A stretch of 64,000 bases of DNA, taken from contig NZ_JACFXW010000001.1 in NCBI RefSeq assembly GCF_014158035.1, positions 1,116,001 to 1,180,000 on the forward strand, read 5' to 3'. The DNA is from Rhizobium sp. G21. Lineage in GTDB: Bacteria; Pseudomonadota; Alphaproteobacteria; Rhizobiales; Rhizobiaceae. Below are positions 39,180 through 48,662 of the stretch, in pieces. Below the pieces are notes generated by a model. The model saw only the letters and a program-made list of their open reading frames with translations, was not told the origin of the DNA and did no database searches. Position 1 is the first letter of the stretch. Each line of letters starts with the position of its first letter. Both the position numbers and the translations under genes were made by a program.

Positions 39180-41090
39180 ATGCAGAATATCAAGATAATC
39201 CACAAAATCGGCCTCGTGATAGGCTGCCTGGTGCTGCTCAGCCTCGGTGTGGCCGCCATCGAGCATCACGCCACAGGAGTTCAGGACGAAAGCGCGGCGA
39301 TGATCGATCACACGCATGACGTCATCAGCGATGTCAACGCGATGATGGCCGCCATGGTGGACCAGGAAACCGGCATGCGCGGCTATGTGATCGCCGGCGA
39401 CGAGAAATTCCTCGAGCCGCAGATCGCCGGCGCCAAGGCCTTCGAAAAGGCGCATGCCTCCGCCAAGGCGCTGACGGCGGACAATCCGGTCCAGCAGGCC
39501 CGTCTCGACGACGTCGCCAAGCTCGCCGCCGAATGGACGACCAGGGTGGTCGAAGCCGAAAAGGCGTTGATGAAGGACCCGGCGACGCAGGATCAAGCGC
39601 GCCAGATCGAGATTTCCGGCGCCGGCAAGGCGTCGATGGACGGCATCCGCGCCAAGGTGGCCGAGCTGATCGAAGCCGAGGAAGCACTGCTGGTCATCCG
39701 CGATGCGGACGCCGAAGCCGCCGCCGACATGTCGCAGATGGCCGCCATCGGCGGCGGCGTTGTCATGGTGCTGTTCTCCATCGCCGGCCTGTTGCTGCTC
39801 AACCGGGCGCTGGTCGCGCCGGTCCGCGCGCTCAACGCCTGCATGGTGACCCTCGCCGGCGGCAAGAACGACATCGACGTGCCCGGCCGCGATCGCCGCG
39901 ACGAACTGGGCGCCATGGCCGCCGCCGTGGAGACGTTCCGCCAGACGGCGCTCGCCAAGATCGACGGCGACCGCCGCGCCGCCGCCTCGCGCGAAGCCAC
40001 CGACGCCGAGCGCGCCCAGGCGATGGAAACCGAGCGCCAGCGCGCCGCCGCCATGGCGGAAGCGACCACCGGTCTCGCCGAAGGCCTCAAGCATCTCTCG
40101 CAGGGCGACCTGACCTATGAGCTGCCGCGTCCGTTCGCCAGCGAATTCGAAGGCCTGCGCGTCGATTTCAACGCCGCCGTCGCCCAGTTGCGCGAGACGC
40201 TCTCCTCGGTGGCCGAAGCCACCCGCTCGATCGACTCCGGCTCGCAGGAACTGTCCTCCAGCGCCGGCGATCTTTCCAAGCGCACCGAACAGCAGGCGGC
40301 GTCGCTCGAGGAAACCGCAGCCGCGCTCGACGAGATCACCGCCAATGTGTCGAGCTCGTCCAAGCGCACCGAAGAGGCGCTCGGCATCGCCACCAACGCC
40401 AACAGTTCGGCGCGGCAATCCGGCGAAGTGGTCTCCAACGCCATCCAGGCGATGAGCCGGATCGAGGAATCGTCGGGCAAGATCAGCCAGATCATCGGCG
40501 TGATCGACGAGATCGCCTTCCAGACCAATCTCCTGGCGCTCAACGCCGGCGTCGAAGCCGCCCGCGCCGGCGAAGCCGGCAAGGGTTTCGCCGTCGTGGC
40601 CCAGGAAGTGCGCGAACTCGCCCAGCGCTCCGCCCAGGCCGCCAAGGAGATCAAGGATCTCATTCGCGCCTCGGCCATCGAGGTGGAGAGCGGCGTGCAA
40701 CTGGTGACCGCGACCGGCCAGGCGCTGAAGGGCATCGAGGAGCATGTGGTGGCGATCAACACGCAGCTGACCGCCATCGCCACCTCCGCCCGCGAACAGT
40801 CCGTCGGCCTGTCGGAGGTCAACACCGCCGTCAACCAGATGGACCAGACCACCCAGCAGAACGCGGCGATGGTGGAAGAGGCGACCGCCGCCAGCGCCTC
40901 GCTCGCCAGCGAAGCCGACAAGCTGCGCCAGCTGGTGGGCCGCTTCCAGCTCGGCGCCCGCATGGCCGCGCAGCCGCGCTCTGCGAGCCACGCCTCCCGC
41001 CCCGTCGCCTCTCCCGCCCGGGCGCTGACCGCGCGCGTGGCGAAGAGCGTCGGCGGCGCGGCGGCGGCCCAGCAATGGGACGAATTCTGA
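39180..41090 (+). CDS. Membrane CHASE3 methyl-accepting chemotaxis protein
   Basis: The 636-residue receptor has a first membrane helix at about 10-28 ([18 protein letters not shown]). A periplasmic CHASE3-type helical sensor follows at about 38-175, with the [20 protein letters not shown] signature. The second helix lies at about 190-212, then HAMP ([23 protein letters not shown]) and a second HAMP-like stretch ([17 protein letters not shown]). The signalling hairpin has tip [23 protein letters not shown]. The tail QQWDEF is a CheR/CheB tether-like ending shared with the previous receptor. Its ligand is unknown. The promoter region 39060-39110 is AT-rich. A bidirectional terminator separates it from the ion channel. 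Confidence 0.93.
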   Translation: MQNIKIIHKIGLVIGCLVLLSLGVAAIEHHATGVQDESAAMIDHTHDVISDVNAMMAAMVDQETGMRGYVIAGDEKFLEPQIAGAKAFEKAHASAKALTADNPVQQARLDDVAKLAAEWTTRVVEAEKALMKDPATQDQARQIEISGAGKASMDGIRAKVAELIEAEEALLVIRDADAEAAADMSQMAAIGGGVVMVLFSIAGLLLLNRALVAPVRALNACMVTLAGGKNDIDVPGRDRRDELGAMAAAVETFRQTALAKIDGDRRAAASREATDAERAQAMETERQRAAAMAEATTGLAEGLKHLSQGDLTYELPRPFASEFEGLRVDFNAAVAQLRETLSSVAEATRSIDSGSQELSSSAGDLSKRTEQQAASLEETAAALDEITANVSSSSKRTEEALGIATNANSSARQSGEVVSNAIQAMSRIEESSGKISQIIGVIDEIAFQTNLLALNAGVEAARAGEAGKGFAVVAQEVRELAQRSAQAAKEIKDLIRASAIEVESGVQLVTATGQALKGIEEHVVAINTQLTAIATSAREQSVGLSEVNTAVNQMDQTTQQNAAMVEEATAASASLASEADKLRQLVGRFQLGARMAAQPRSASHASRPVASPARALTARVAKSVGGAAAAQQWDEF

Positions 41091-41125
41091 GCCGACGTCT
41101 CGCGCGATCGGCCCGGACAGACATC

Positions 41126-41162
41126 GACGAAGGCCGGCGGACCAGCTTCGCCGGCCTTCGTC
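41126..41162. terminator. Bidirectional terminator between receptor and sodium channel
   Basis: Fourteen-base perfect arms (41126-41139 and 41149-41162) surround the 9-base loop GACCAGCTT between two convergent genes. Confidence 0.7.
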
Positions 41163-41165
41163 GTA

Positions 41166-41960
41166 TCAGAGACGGTCGGCGCGCTCGACCCGGAGCGCGG
41201 CGATCTCTTCGCGCAACGCCCTGACCTCGCGCAGCAGATCGGCGTTTTCGCCATGGATCGATTTCAGGTCGGCGTCGGTCTCGGCGCTCTGGTCCTGCAT
41301 GGCCGAGACGATGACGCCGATGAACAGGTTGAGCACCGAATAGGTGCTGAGCAGGATGAAGGGCACGAAGAACATCCAGGCGTTGGGATGGACCTCCATC
41401 ACCGGCCGCACGATGCCCATCGACCAGCTTTCCAGCGTCATGATCTGGAACAGCGAATAGAGCGAGGCGCCCAGGCTGCCGAACCAATCCGGAAAACTCG
41501 CGCCGTAGAGATTGGTGGCCATGACCGAGGCGACGTAGAACAGCAGCACCATCAATACGATGATCGAGCCCATGCCCGGCAGCGCCGCGATCAGCCCGCC
41601 GATGACCCGCCGGAGCGACGGCACCACCGAGATCAGCCGGAGCAGACGCAGGATGCGCAGCGCGCGCAACACCTGGAACGGCCCGGTGGCCGGAATGAGC
41701 GCGATGGCGACGATGCCGAAATCGAACAGGCTCCAGGGATCGCGGAAGAAGGCGAGCCGGAAGGCGTAGAGCCGCGCCGCGATTTCCAGCGCAAACAGCG
41801 CCAGGATCAGCCGGTCCAGCCCATGCAGAAGCGGCCCCGCCGCCGCCATCACCGAAGGCGAGGTTTCGAGGCCCAGCGTTATCGAATTGAGGAGAATGAG
41901 ACCGACGACAAACCGCTCCCAGCGCTCCGACGTCAAAATCCCGATCAATGTGTTGCGCAT
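41166..41960 (-). CDS. BacNav-type voltage-gated sodium channel
   Basis: The 264-residue, six-helix channel subunit forms a homotetramer. S4 holds gating arginines at every third position, R99, R102, R105 and R108, within VLRALRILRLLRL. The pore shows the selectivity filter TLESWS (175-180) followed by MGIVRPVMEV, matching the NavAb filter region and its neighbours almost exactly. S6 (FILLSTYSVLNLFIGVIV) is followed by a charged neck and a C-terminal coiled coil (225-262), as in NaChBac. Sodium entry in response to voltage can drive or modulate flagellar motility and chemotaxis in alkaliphiles and marine bacteria. The start at 41960 gives a typical short N-terminus; no signal supports the upstream frame. 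Confidence 0.95.
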   Translation of the reverse strand: MRNTLIGILTSERWERFVVGLILLNSITLGLETSPSVMAAAGPLLHGLDRLILALFALEIAARLYAFRLAFFRDPWSLFDFGIVAIALIPATGPFQVLRALRILRLLRLISVVPSLRRVIGGLIAALPGMGSIIVLMVLLFYVASVMATNLYGASFPDWFGSLGASLYSLFQIMTLESWSMGIVRPVMEVHPNAWMFFVPFILLSTYSVLNLFIGVIVSAMQDQSAETDADLKSIHGENADLLREVRALREEIAALRVERADRL

Positions 41961-42078
41961 GGCCGATCCCTTGTTTCGCGGTGATGGAATCGCCGAAGGC
42001 CCGGGCTTCGTCAAGGCGCCGCGACGGCCGCCCTGCCCGACTTTTCCGGTGGTTTCCAAATTCCCGGCCGTCGCGCCC

Positions 42079-42456
42079 TCAAAGGCGATGCCCCGCCTCT
42101 CTCAGCAACGCCTCGGCGCGGTCCAGTTCGGCGCGCTTGACCAGGATGTGATCGCCGTCGAAGGTCGAGACCGCGAAGATCCCCAGGCCGGCATTCGAGA
42201 GCGGGGCGACGACCGAGAGCACGATTCCCGTCTCGTCGAAGGCGAAGGGGCCTTGCAGTTTGAGACAGGCCCAGCCGGCATCCTGCCGGACATCGGAAGG
42301 CGCGCGCTCGGCGCGGCAGAGGATCGACAGTTCCTCGTCCGATCGCGAGATGCTGACGAAGCCGTCGCCCTCGGCCCAGGCGGGAATGGGATCTGCGGGC
42401 GAGAGGCGGCAGACGGCGTAATCGCCGGCCAACAGCGAGAGAGCGACGGAGGGCAT
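42079..42456 (-). CDS. ACT-domain protein
   Basis: The 125-residue protein has two ACT-like halves: SLLAGDYAVCRLSP with FVSISRSDEELSILCR, and ETGIVLSVVAPLSNAGLGIFAVSTFDGDHILVKRAELDRAEALLREAGH. The second half contains the glycine turn typical of amino-acid binding. This compact family is usually annotated as a free-standing ACT regulator; its ligand and target are unknown. The ATG at 42456 (MPSVALSLLAG) marks the domain edge. It shares a divergent region with corA. Confidence 0.8.
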   Translation of the reverse strand: MPSVALSLLAGDYAVCRLSPADPIPAWAEGDGFVSISRSDEELSILCRAERAPSDVRQDAGWACLKLQGPFAFDETGIVLSVVAPLSNAGLGIFAVSTFDGDHILVKRAELDRAEALLREAGHRL

Positions 42457-42646
42457 GATCGGGTTTCCTGGCGGCTGCGACTTCGGGCGCGCGAGCCAGA
42501 CGAGGCCCGGCGGCGACCAAGTTGTCGAACCGCGTGGCCGCTCTGTCAAGCCGCGTCGGGCGCCCGCGACACTCTTGACATCCAGCCTGTTCGAGCGCAT
42601 TTCAGCCTCGACGGACAAGTCCGTCATTTTCAAAGGAACTCTCGTC

Positions 42647-42697
42647 ATGGACCCCGACAGTAGATCGTCGACATCGCATAACCGGCGCGCGCGCTGA
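42647..42697 (+). CDS. Candidate regulatory leader peptide of corA (16 codons)
   Basis: A short frame MDPDSRSSTSHNRRAR with a stop at 42695-42697 lies 45 bases before corA. It is preceded by AAAGGA at 42632-42637, nine bases from the ATG, and by a possible -35 TTGACA at 42575-42580. It starts Met-Asp-Pro-Asp and ends arginine-rich, in the same style as the Mg2+-responsive leader MgtL of enteric bacteria, which begins Met-Glu-Pro-Asp. A hairpin (CGGGA/TCCCG, 42698-42711) begins directly at its stop. Translation is not proven; the case rests on position, ribosome-binding site and composition. Confidence 0.45.
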   Translation: MDPDSRSSTSHNRRAR

Positions 42698-42742
42698 CGG
42701 GACCGCTCCCGACGGCGCAAGGCGCGCCCGAAGGAGAAGACA

Positions 42743-43753
42743 ATGCTCAGAACCTATGTCCGGGCGGACGACCGCCTGCGCGCCGCAGCCCTGGTCGCCG
42801 AGGCCGCGCCCTCCCCTGACACCGCCGTCGCAAACGAAGCCGCCGTGATCTGGTACGATCTCGTCGAGCCTTCGCTGGCGGAAAGCCGGCATGTCGAAGC
42901 CTCGCTCGGCCTGACGCTGCCGAGCCGCGACGAGATGGAGGACATCGAACTCTCCGCCCGTCTCTACCAGGAAAACGGCGCGGAATTCATGACCATGACG
43001 GCGCTGACCAATCTCGACGGCGACGAGCCGGTGAAGACGCCGGTGACCTTCATCCTCACCGATTGCGCGCTGGCGACGCTGCGCTATGGCGAAAGCCGCG
43101 CCTTCGCCGCCTTCGCCGCCCGCGCCGTGCGCACCAACGGCCACGCCTTGCAGAACGCGGAGGTGGTGATGCTCGGCCTGATCGAGGCGATGGTGGACCG
43201 CATGGCGGATGTGCTGGAGCGGATCGGCAACGAGATCGACGGCATTTCGCGCAGCATCTTCCGGGCGAAAGCGGCGCGCTCCAACAAGAAGCAGCAGGAC
43301 CTGCAGTCGCTGATCGAGCAACTGGGGCAGAAGGGCGATTTTCTTTCCGGCATCCGCGAAAGCCTGGTGTCCGTGACGCGGCTGGTCGCCTATCACGCCG
43401 CCACCGAAAATCCCGGTCGGAAAAGCGGCAAGGAAGCGCGCCAGATGATCAAGCTGCTCGGCCGCGACGCCACCTCGCTCGGCGACCACGCCGCCTTCCT
43501 CTCCGGCAAGATCAACTTCCTGCTGGACGCGACGCTCGGGCTGATCAATCTCGAACAGAACCAGATCATCAAGATCTTCACCGTCGCCTCGGTGGTGTTT
43601 CTGCCGCCGACGCTGGTGGCCTCGGTCTATGGCATGAATTTCCAGCTGATGCCGGAACTGCAGTGGAGCCTCGGCTATCCCTGGGCGATCCTGCTGATGA
43701 TCGCATCTGCGGCGCTGCCGTTTCTGTATTTCAAGCGGCGGGGGTGGTTGTGA
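42743..43753 (+). CDS. corA: CorA-type magnesium channel
   Basis: The 336-residue protein has a large cytoplasmic N-terminal funnel and two C-terminal membrane helices. The CorA signature YGMNF (about 293-297, in SVYGMNFQLMPELQWSLGYP) ends the first helix (IFTVASVVFLPPTLVASV). The long stalk helix includes LINLEQNQIIKIF. The protein ends in basic residues KRRGWL, as usual. CorA pentamers carry Mg2+ (also Co2+, Ni2+) into the cell. The start at 42743 follows AAGGAGAAG. The upstream region holds a leader ORF and hairpins. Confidence 0.95.
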   Translation: MLRTYVRADDRLRAAALVAEAAPSPDTAVANEAAVIWYDLVEPSLAESRHVEASLGLTLPSRDEMEDIELSARLYQENGAEFMTMTALTNLDGDEPVKTPVTFILTDCALATLRYGESRAFAAFAARAVRTNGHALQNAEVVMLGLIEAMVDRMADVLERIGNEIDGISRSIFRAKAARSNKKQQDLQSLIEQLGQKGDFLSGIRESLVSVTRLVAYHAATENPGRKSGKEARQMIKLLGRDATSLGDHAAFLSGKINFLLDATLGLINLEQNQIIKIFTVASVVFLPPTLVASVYGMNFQLMPELQWSLGYPWAILLMIASAALPFLYFKRRGWL

Positions 43754-43956
43754 GCGGTGCGGCTTCGCAAGGTGAGGTATCGCTAAAATACAACCTAACG
43801 CCGCACAAGAGTTTCGCAAATGCTGCAAGCCGCCTATCATGAGCCGACCGTCGGAAGAGAATCGCTTTTGATCCGGCGGCCGGGGGCGGAGATCTGCTCT
43901 CCCTCTGTCTGGGACACGACATACTGACGTCATCACCGCCTTTACAGGATATATCG

Positions 43957-44649
43957 ATGGGCAAGATCAGACTTTATGAGGGCTTTTTGCCCGCCAGTAA
44001 TTTTCTCGACAAATCCAGCTTCCGCTTGAGAGAACACGACGCAGACGAGATGCTGTTTTCTGACAAGCGCGGCGCGCATGTCGAGATCCAGGGCAAGGAT
44101 TTCGCCTATAGTAAGGGCGAACTCATCGACGGCACGATCACCGCCATGCAGATCTACGACAAGCACGGCGACATGACCCTCAGCGCTCGCAATATCAGCA
44201 TCAAGAGCGACGTTTTCAGCTTTTACTATGATCGCGATGGTTCCTGGGCCTTCGATTACGTCCATTCGCTGGGCAAGGACACTGTCATCGGATCCTCAGG
44301 CGACGACATGGTGGTGGGCGACGATCAGGATGACGTGCTGTATGGAAAGGGCGGAGACGACGGTCTTTACGCGCAGTTCGGCACTGACACCCTACATGGC
44401 GGGCGTGGAGACGACCGCTTCTACTTCAACTATCGAAAATTCGATGACGCGGTGATCGCCGACTTCGAAGATATAGGCACGGTTCAGGATGAGATGGTCA
44501 TCAGCAACTATATGTATCAACACATGAAGGTTCAGCAGGTCGGCAAAGACACCGTGTTGCATTTCGACAAACACGACGTGACCCTGCTCGATTTCAAGGC
44601 CAAGGATATCGACAGAGGCGATTTCGATTTCTCGCCCAGCTATGGCTAG
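43957..44649 (+). CDS. Small RTX-type secreted protein, twin 1
   Basis: The 230-residue protein's N-terminal 110 residues (MGKIRLYEGFLPASNFLDKS, GAHVEIQGKDFAYSKGELIDGTI) form a beta-rich domain I cannot assign. Three degenerate RTX units follow (GSSGDDMVVGDDQDDVLYGKGGDD), then a closing domain (FEDIGTVQDEMVISNYMYQHMK, VTLLDFKAKDIDRGDFDF). The tail lacks the DFLF ending of the larger proteins. A paralogue follows 193 bases downstream. The N-terminal domain recalls the start of the 285-residue protein at 10.9 kb (SLADGVISSI versus ELIDGTITAM). Export by a type I system is likely but unproven. Confidence 0.75.
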   Translation: MGKIRLYEGFLPASNFLDKSSFRLREHDADEMLFSDKRGAHVEIQGKDFAYSKGELIDGTITAMQIYDKHGDMTLSARNISIKSDVFSFYYDRDGSWAFDYVHSLGKDTVIGSSGDDMVVGDDQDDVLYGKGGDDGLYAQFGTDTLHGGRGDDRFYFNYRKFDDAVIADFEDIGTVQDEMVISNYMYQHMKVQQVGKDTVLHFDKHDVTLLDFKAKDIDRGDFDFSPSYG

Positions 44650-44842
44650 CCCAACCGATCACACTTGTATTTTCAGATTGTCGGCAGACGGCTGAATGAT
44701 GTGGGCGCTGCGCTTTCGTGCGCGTCATGCCCCCGACCAGGGTGGCGACATGCTGCATGCGAAAACCGCGGCGCCCGCATCATTGCCTGAGATCGGCGGA
44801 CGATCTTCGAGAGAGAAAAACTACTAACGAGAACAAAGTTCG

Positions 44843-45535
44843 ATGGCGAAGATCAATATTTACGAGTCATACTGGCCAGCCAAATCCACATTCAACGAAG
44901 AATATTTCCATCTCCATTACAAAAGTAAAAATGAAATACTATACACAGACGGCAGCGGCGCATTCATAGAAATGAGAGGCGATGAATTCCGTTTTTCAGG
45001 CGACCGACTTGTTGCCGGGACAATAAAATCCATCGAAATTGACACCCAAGGCGGAAACATCGCCCTTGAGGCGAAGAATCTCAATGTAACGAGCAGCGTG
45101 TTCAATTTCTATTTTGACCATGGCGGCGTCTCCGCATTTGACTATGTGCACACTTTAGGCCGCGATGTCATTGTCGGCTCGAGCGGTGACGACATATTGC
45201 GGGGCGGCGACAAAAACGACCGGATTCTCGGAAAAGCGGGCGACGATTATTTCCTGGCGGAACGTGGCGTCGATACTTTTGGCGGCGGAGGCGGCGCAGA
45301 TGTGTTCTGCCTGACTTTCCGGCAATTTGGCGCCGTTGTGATCAATGACTTTGATGACGTTGGCACCGTGCAGGACACAATGATTGTCAGCCGATGGATG
45401 TATCGCGCCATGGATATCGAACAGGTTGGTCAGAACACTGTGCTGCATTTCGCAGAGCAAGAGGTGACCCTGCTCGACTTCAGGGCCAATAATATCGACA
45501 AGGGTGACTTCGATTTCGAACCGGCCTTCGGCTAA
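44843..45535 (+). CDS. Small RTX-type secreted protein, twin 2
   Basis: This 230-residue paralogue has exactly the same length and layout as the previous gene: MAKINIYESYWPAKSTFNEE, FRFSGDRLVAGTIKSIEI, GSSGDDILRGGDKNDRILGKAGDD, FDDVGTVQDTMIVSRWMYRAMD and VTLLDFRANNIDKGDFDFEP. Base composition is lower in GC than in twin 1, especially in the first 200 bases, although protein similarity is clear. This suggests divergence after duplication or import of one copy. Each twin has its own leader region, so they need not be co-transcribed. Confidence 0.75.
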   Translation: MAKINIYESYWPAKSTFNEEYFHLHYKSKNEILYTDGSGAFIEMRGDEFRFSGDRLVAGTIKSIEIDTQGGNIALEAKNLNVTSSVFNFYFDHGGVSAFDYVHTLGRDVIVGSSGDDILRGGDKNDRILGKAGDDYFLAERGVDTFGGGGGADVFCLTFRQFGAVVINDFDDVGTVQDTMIVSRWMYRAMDIEQVGQNTVLHFAEQEVTLLDFRANNIDKGDFDFEPAFG

Positions 45536-45712
45536 AACGATACTTCACTGACGGACCGATTGCGCGGCTTTCAAAAACAAAAGCGGCGACTCTAGCGTCA
45601 TACAAAGGGAGGCTGACGCCCTCTCTCCCCAAATATTGACGAAACCAAATTTTCATGTCCTATTCTTTTTATGATTTACTAACACAACAAGCAAAAGAGG
45701 GAGGGCGTTATC

Positions 45713-46738
45713 ATGAGCATCGAGGTCCGTCACGACTATCCAGGCCTGATTATCAACGTCGTGGATCAAGCGATCAGTTTAGATTTCGAGATCGCCGACG
45801 GGGATGTCACCTACTATCTCAACGGCAACGACGTGATCTTCGCGCAGACGACGTTCGACAATTTCATCAATGCGCGCGCGGGTGACGATTACGTGGCCAC
45901 GGGTGACGGCGACGACACCGTCTATGGCGGCGGCGGCGACGACGAGCTGATCGGCGGCGGCGGCTCCGACATGATCAGCGGGGAGACCGGCGGCGACATG
46001 ATCTATGGCGACGACGGCGACGATGAACTTCATGGCGGCGGCGGCGACGACGAGATGTTCGGCGGCGCCGGAGCCGACCGTCTGTTCGGCGAAACCGGCG
46101 ACAACAGGCTCTCGGGCGACGACGGCGACGACACGGTGGTGGGCGGCGGCTCCAACGACGTCCTGTCCGGCGGCGACGACGACGACAACATGCGCGGCAA
46201 CCAGGGCGACGACGCCCTGTTCGGCGACGCCGGCGACGACGTCATGCGCGGCAGCGAAGGCGCCGACTATCTCAGCGGCGGCGACGGCGCCGACGAATTG
46301 CGGGGCGGCAAGGACGACGACATTCTCGAAGGCGGCGCCGGCGTCGATCAGCTGCGCGCCAGCTTCGGCGACGACGAACTGGTCGGCGGGCTCGGCGCCG
46401 ATATTCTGGGCAGCGGCAGCGGCGCGGACGAATTCGGCTATTACGAGGCGGGGGATTCCGGGGTGGGCGCCGCCAAGCGCGATACGATCACCGATTTCAC
46501 CCAGGGTCTCGATTATTTCTATCTCACCGATCTCGACGCCAAGACGGGCGGCGGCGACGACGACTTCACCTTCATCGGAACCAAGGCCTTCACCGCCGCC
46601 GGCCAGATCCATGTCAAGCAGAGCGGCGCCGACGTGCTGATCGAGTTCAACCTCGACGCCGACAAGACGGCGGAAATGTCGATCCTGGTGCAGAACCAGA
46701 AGGCGTCCGCCTTCGACGCCGGCGATTTCGCGCTGTAG
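45713..46738 (+). CDS. RTX protein dominated by calcium-binding repeats (341 residues)
   Basis: After a 50-residue N-terminus (MSIEVRHDYPGLIINVVDQA) nearly the whole protein to about residue 250 is a block of RTX nonapeptides (GGGGDDELIGGGGSDMISGE, GGDDDDNMRGNQGDDALFGD). A conserved C-terminal domain closes it (DTITDFTQGLDYFYLTDLD, KTAEMSILVQNQKASAFDAGDFAL). It should form a long parallel beta-roll on binding calcium outside the cell. The ATG at 45713 follows GAGGGAGGG. It is the third RTX gene in a row on this strand. Confidence 0.85.
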   Translation: MSIEVRHDYPGLIINVVDQAISLDFEIADGDVTYYLNGNDVIFAQTTFDNFINARAGDDYVATGDGDDTVYGGGGDDELIGGGGSDMISGETGGDMIYGDDGDDELHGGGGDDEMFGGAGADRLFGETGDNRLSGDDGDDTVVGGGSNDVLSGGDDDDNMRGNQGDDALFGDAGDDVMRGSEGADYLSGGDGADELRGGKDDDILEGGAGVDQLRASFGDDELVGGLGADILGSGSGADEFGYYEAGDSGVGAAKRDTITDFTQGLDYFYLTDLDAKTGGGDDDFTFIGTKAFTAAGQIHVKQSGADVLIEFNLDADKTAEMSILVQNQKASAFDAGDFAL

Positions 46739-46808
46739 ACGCGGCCAAGGGCGGCGGCGCGTCGCCCAGAGAGGCGCCGCCCGCCTCACCGACGGCGAAG
46801 GCCGCTGC

Positions 46809-47869
46809 TCAATCCTCGAGCGCCCCGCCCGGCTTGCGCGGCTTGTTGGACAGCGTGGTCGAGGCGATCTTCATCAGATTGTCGCCGCGGCGGACGAAGC
46901 GGGCGGCGACGCGGGTGACGATGGTTCCGTCGACGGGGGCGTGGACGGCGATGTCGTTCTCCGGGAAGCCGGGGTGGAGATGATGGTGGCGAGGCGGTCG
47001 CCCGCCTTCACCTCGTCTCCAAACGTCCTTTCGAACAGCACCGTGCCGGCTTTCGGCGCGTCGATCATCTGCACATAGTCGAGGCCGGCGACGGGGCCGG
47101 TGAAGGTCTCGCGGCGAACGGGTTCGCCGGAGACGACACCGCGGCGTTGCAGGAAGGCCATCAGGCCCTCAGCATCGCTGGCGGCGAGATCGGGGCGGAC
47201 GTCGCGCAGGCCGCGGAACTCCATGGTCAGCGAAATGCGGCCGTCGTGCCAGGCGCCGCGCGCGCCGAGAGCGCCGGCCTTCCAGGCATGGGTGACGGCT
47301 TCCTCGAAGGCGGTCGAACCGCCGTCGGAGAGCAGAACGGCCTCGAGGCCGAAACTTTCGGCGAGATCCATCGCCTCGGGCCAGAAAGAGGCTTCGAGAT
47401 AAGCGTAGAGCTGGCTCTCGTCGTCGCAATGCAGATCGAGCACCAGATCGGCGCCGAGGGCGAGATGCAGCAGCCTGCGCTTGAGCTGGTCGGCGGCGGA
47501 CGAGGCTTCGATCCGGTCGAGCAGGGTCTCGCGGTCTTCGAGCGCGATCAGCGGGTAGTCGCGGTTGAAATTGGCGCGGCTGGCGATCTCGAAACGGCCC
47601 TGCAATTCGCCATGCAGCCATTGGCTGGCGCCGATCGGATTGCATTTGGGCACGATCACCACGTCGCCGAGAAGGCGGCCTTCGCCTTCGGCGGCGCGGA
47701 GCGCGGGAATGAAGGCGTGCAACGCCGCGACGCCGGGCAATTCGCCGGCATGCAGCGCCGCCTGGATATAGACTTTGGATGCGTTGGGGTCAGACCCCGT
47801 GAAGGAAAGAACCGGGATGCGCCATTCTCCGGCGACGTCGTCGGCGATCACGATTTCGGATGTCTGCAT
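46809..47869 (-). CDS. Succinylglutamate desuccinylase/aspartoacylase family protein, frameshifted
   Basis: This zinc-dependent M14-like deacylase has about 353 residues. The first zinc motif is AALHAGELPGVAALHAF (His-x2-Glu). NFNRDYP and the zinc histidine in LVLDLHCDDESQLYAY follow, then the catalytic-type glutamate in LTMEFRGLRD. The C-terminal beta domain has a biotinyl-like look (DEVKAGDRLATIISTPG, VHAPVDGTIVTRVAARFVRRGDNLM). The frame breaks at G4 46971-46974 (plus-strand sense); one added base restores STPGFPENDIAVHAPVDGT and the end at 46809. The substrate could be an N-acyl amino acid or a related amide; the sequence does not specify which. Confidence 0.85.
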
Positions 47870-48077
47870 GGTCTGGCTCCCGTCTTGATGCGGGGCCTAT
47901 GTGCCGGGTTTCGGGCGCGCTGGCAATAGGATGGGATGGCTCGGTGCGCATGGCGCCGATTGGCGGGGGCTTTGCTCGCGCCGCATGCGGCGCTCCTCGG
48001 CGCCGTGCCGGGATCTGTTCAACGCGCGACCGACGCCGATGCGCCGCCGGGGTCTTCGCTGGGCCGGAAAAATCCGC

Positions 48078-48251
48078 TCAGTGCTTCTTGGACTTGGAGC
48101 CGCTTCGGCGCTTGCGCGGATGGTCGTCGGCGTCGGTCCAGCGCTCGTAGCGCACGCCGGTGAAGAGCAGGATCCGCGCTTCGCCGGTCTGGTCCCGCAT
48201 GCGTTTCGGCTGTTTGGCCAGCCATGTGTCCAGTCTAATCACTTCTGCCAT
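48078..48251 (-). CDS. Short conserved-type hypothetical protein (57 residues)
   Basis: The start ATG at 48251 has GGAG six bases in front and gives MAEVIRLDTWLAKQ, RILLFTGVRYERWTDADD and a lysine/arginine-rich tail. I do not recognise a characterised family, though short proteins with a similar FTGVRYER core are familiar from rhizobial genomes. The frame stays open upstream to 48428 and could give a 116-residue product. The two CtrA-type boxes at 48444-48498 lie just before that longer start. Function unknown. Confidence 0.55.
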   Translation of the reverse strand: MAEVIRLDTWLAKQPKRMRDQTGEARILLFTGVRYERWTDADDHPRKRRSGSKSKKH

Positions 48252-48443
48252 TCTCTTCTCCATCAACTGGATCGAGACGGATGAACTGGGAATGATCTCA
48301 TCCTGCCGCACCAGGCAGACGCTTTCCGTCGCCGCGAGGGCTCCGGACATATGCGCCTTTCTCCTTTCATCAGCCGCGTCGGGCGTCAATTCGACGTCCG
48401 AAGCGCTTTTTAGTTCCACGAGATACACGATGGATCGCGAAGG

Positions 48444-48498
48444 TTAACGCGACCTTATGATTTGCGATCACACCATGGCATAGTTAACATCGGCTTAA
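48444..48498 (-). promoter_or_regulatory. Pair of CtrA-type boxes
   Basis: TTAA-N7-TTAA is perfect at 48484-48498, and TTAA-N7-TTAT (one mismatch) lies at 48444-48458. They precede the minus-strand small gene and lie about 165 bases beyond the end of the upstream DUF982 gene. Two boxes spaced 40 bases apart suggest cell-cycle control. Confidence 0.55.
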
Positions 48499-48662
48499 CG
48501 GGCGCACAAACGATTTCAACGGCTTGATTTTCACGAGGACGTCAGTGACGGCGAACGCCGCGCGGCAGCCGCGCTTCGAACGGCGCGGTGGCGGCAGAGA
48601 CGGGAAAACGGCCGGCGCGGGGCGGCGCAAGCCGTCGGGCGCGTTTTTTCGACGGTTGCCGT

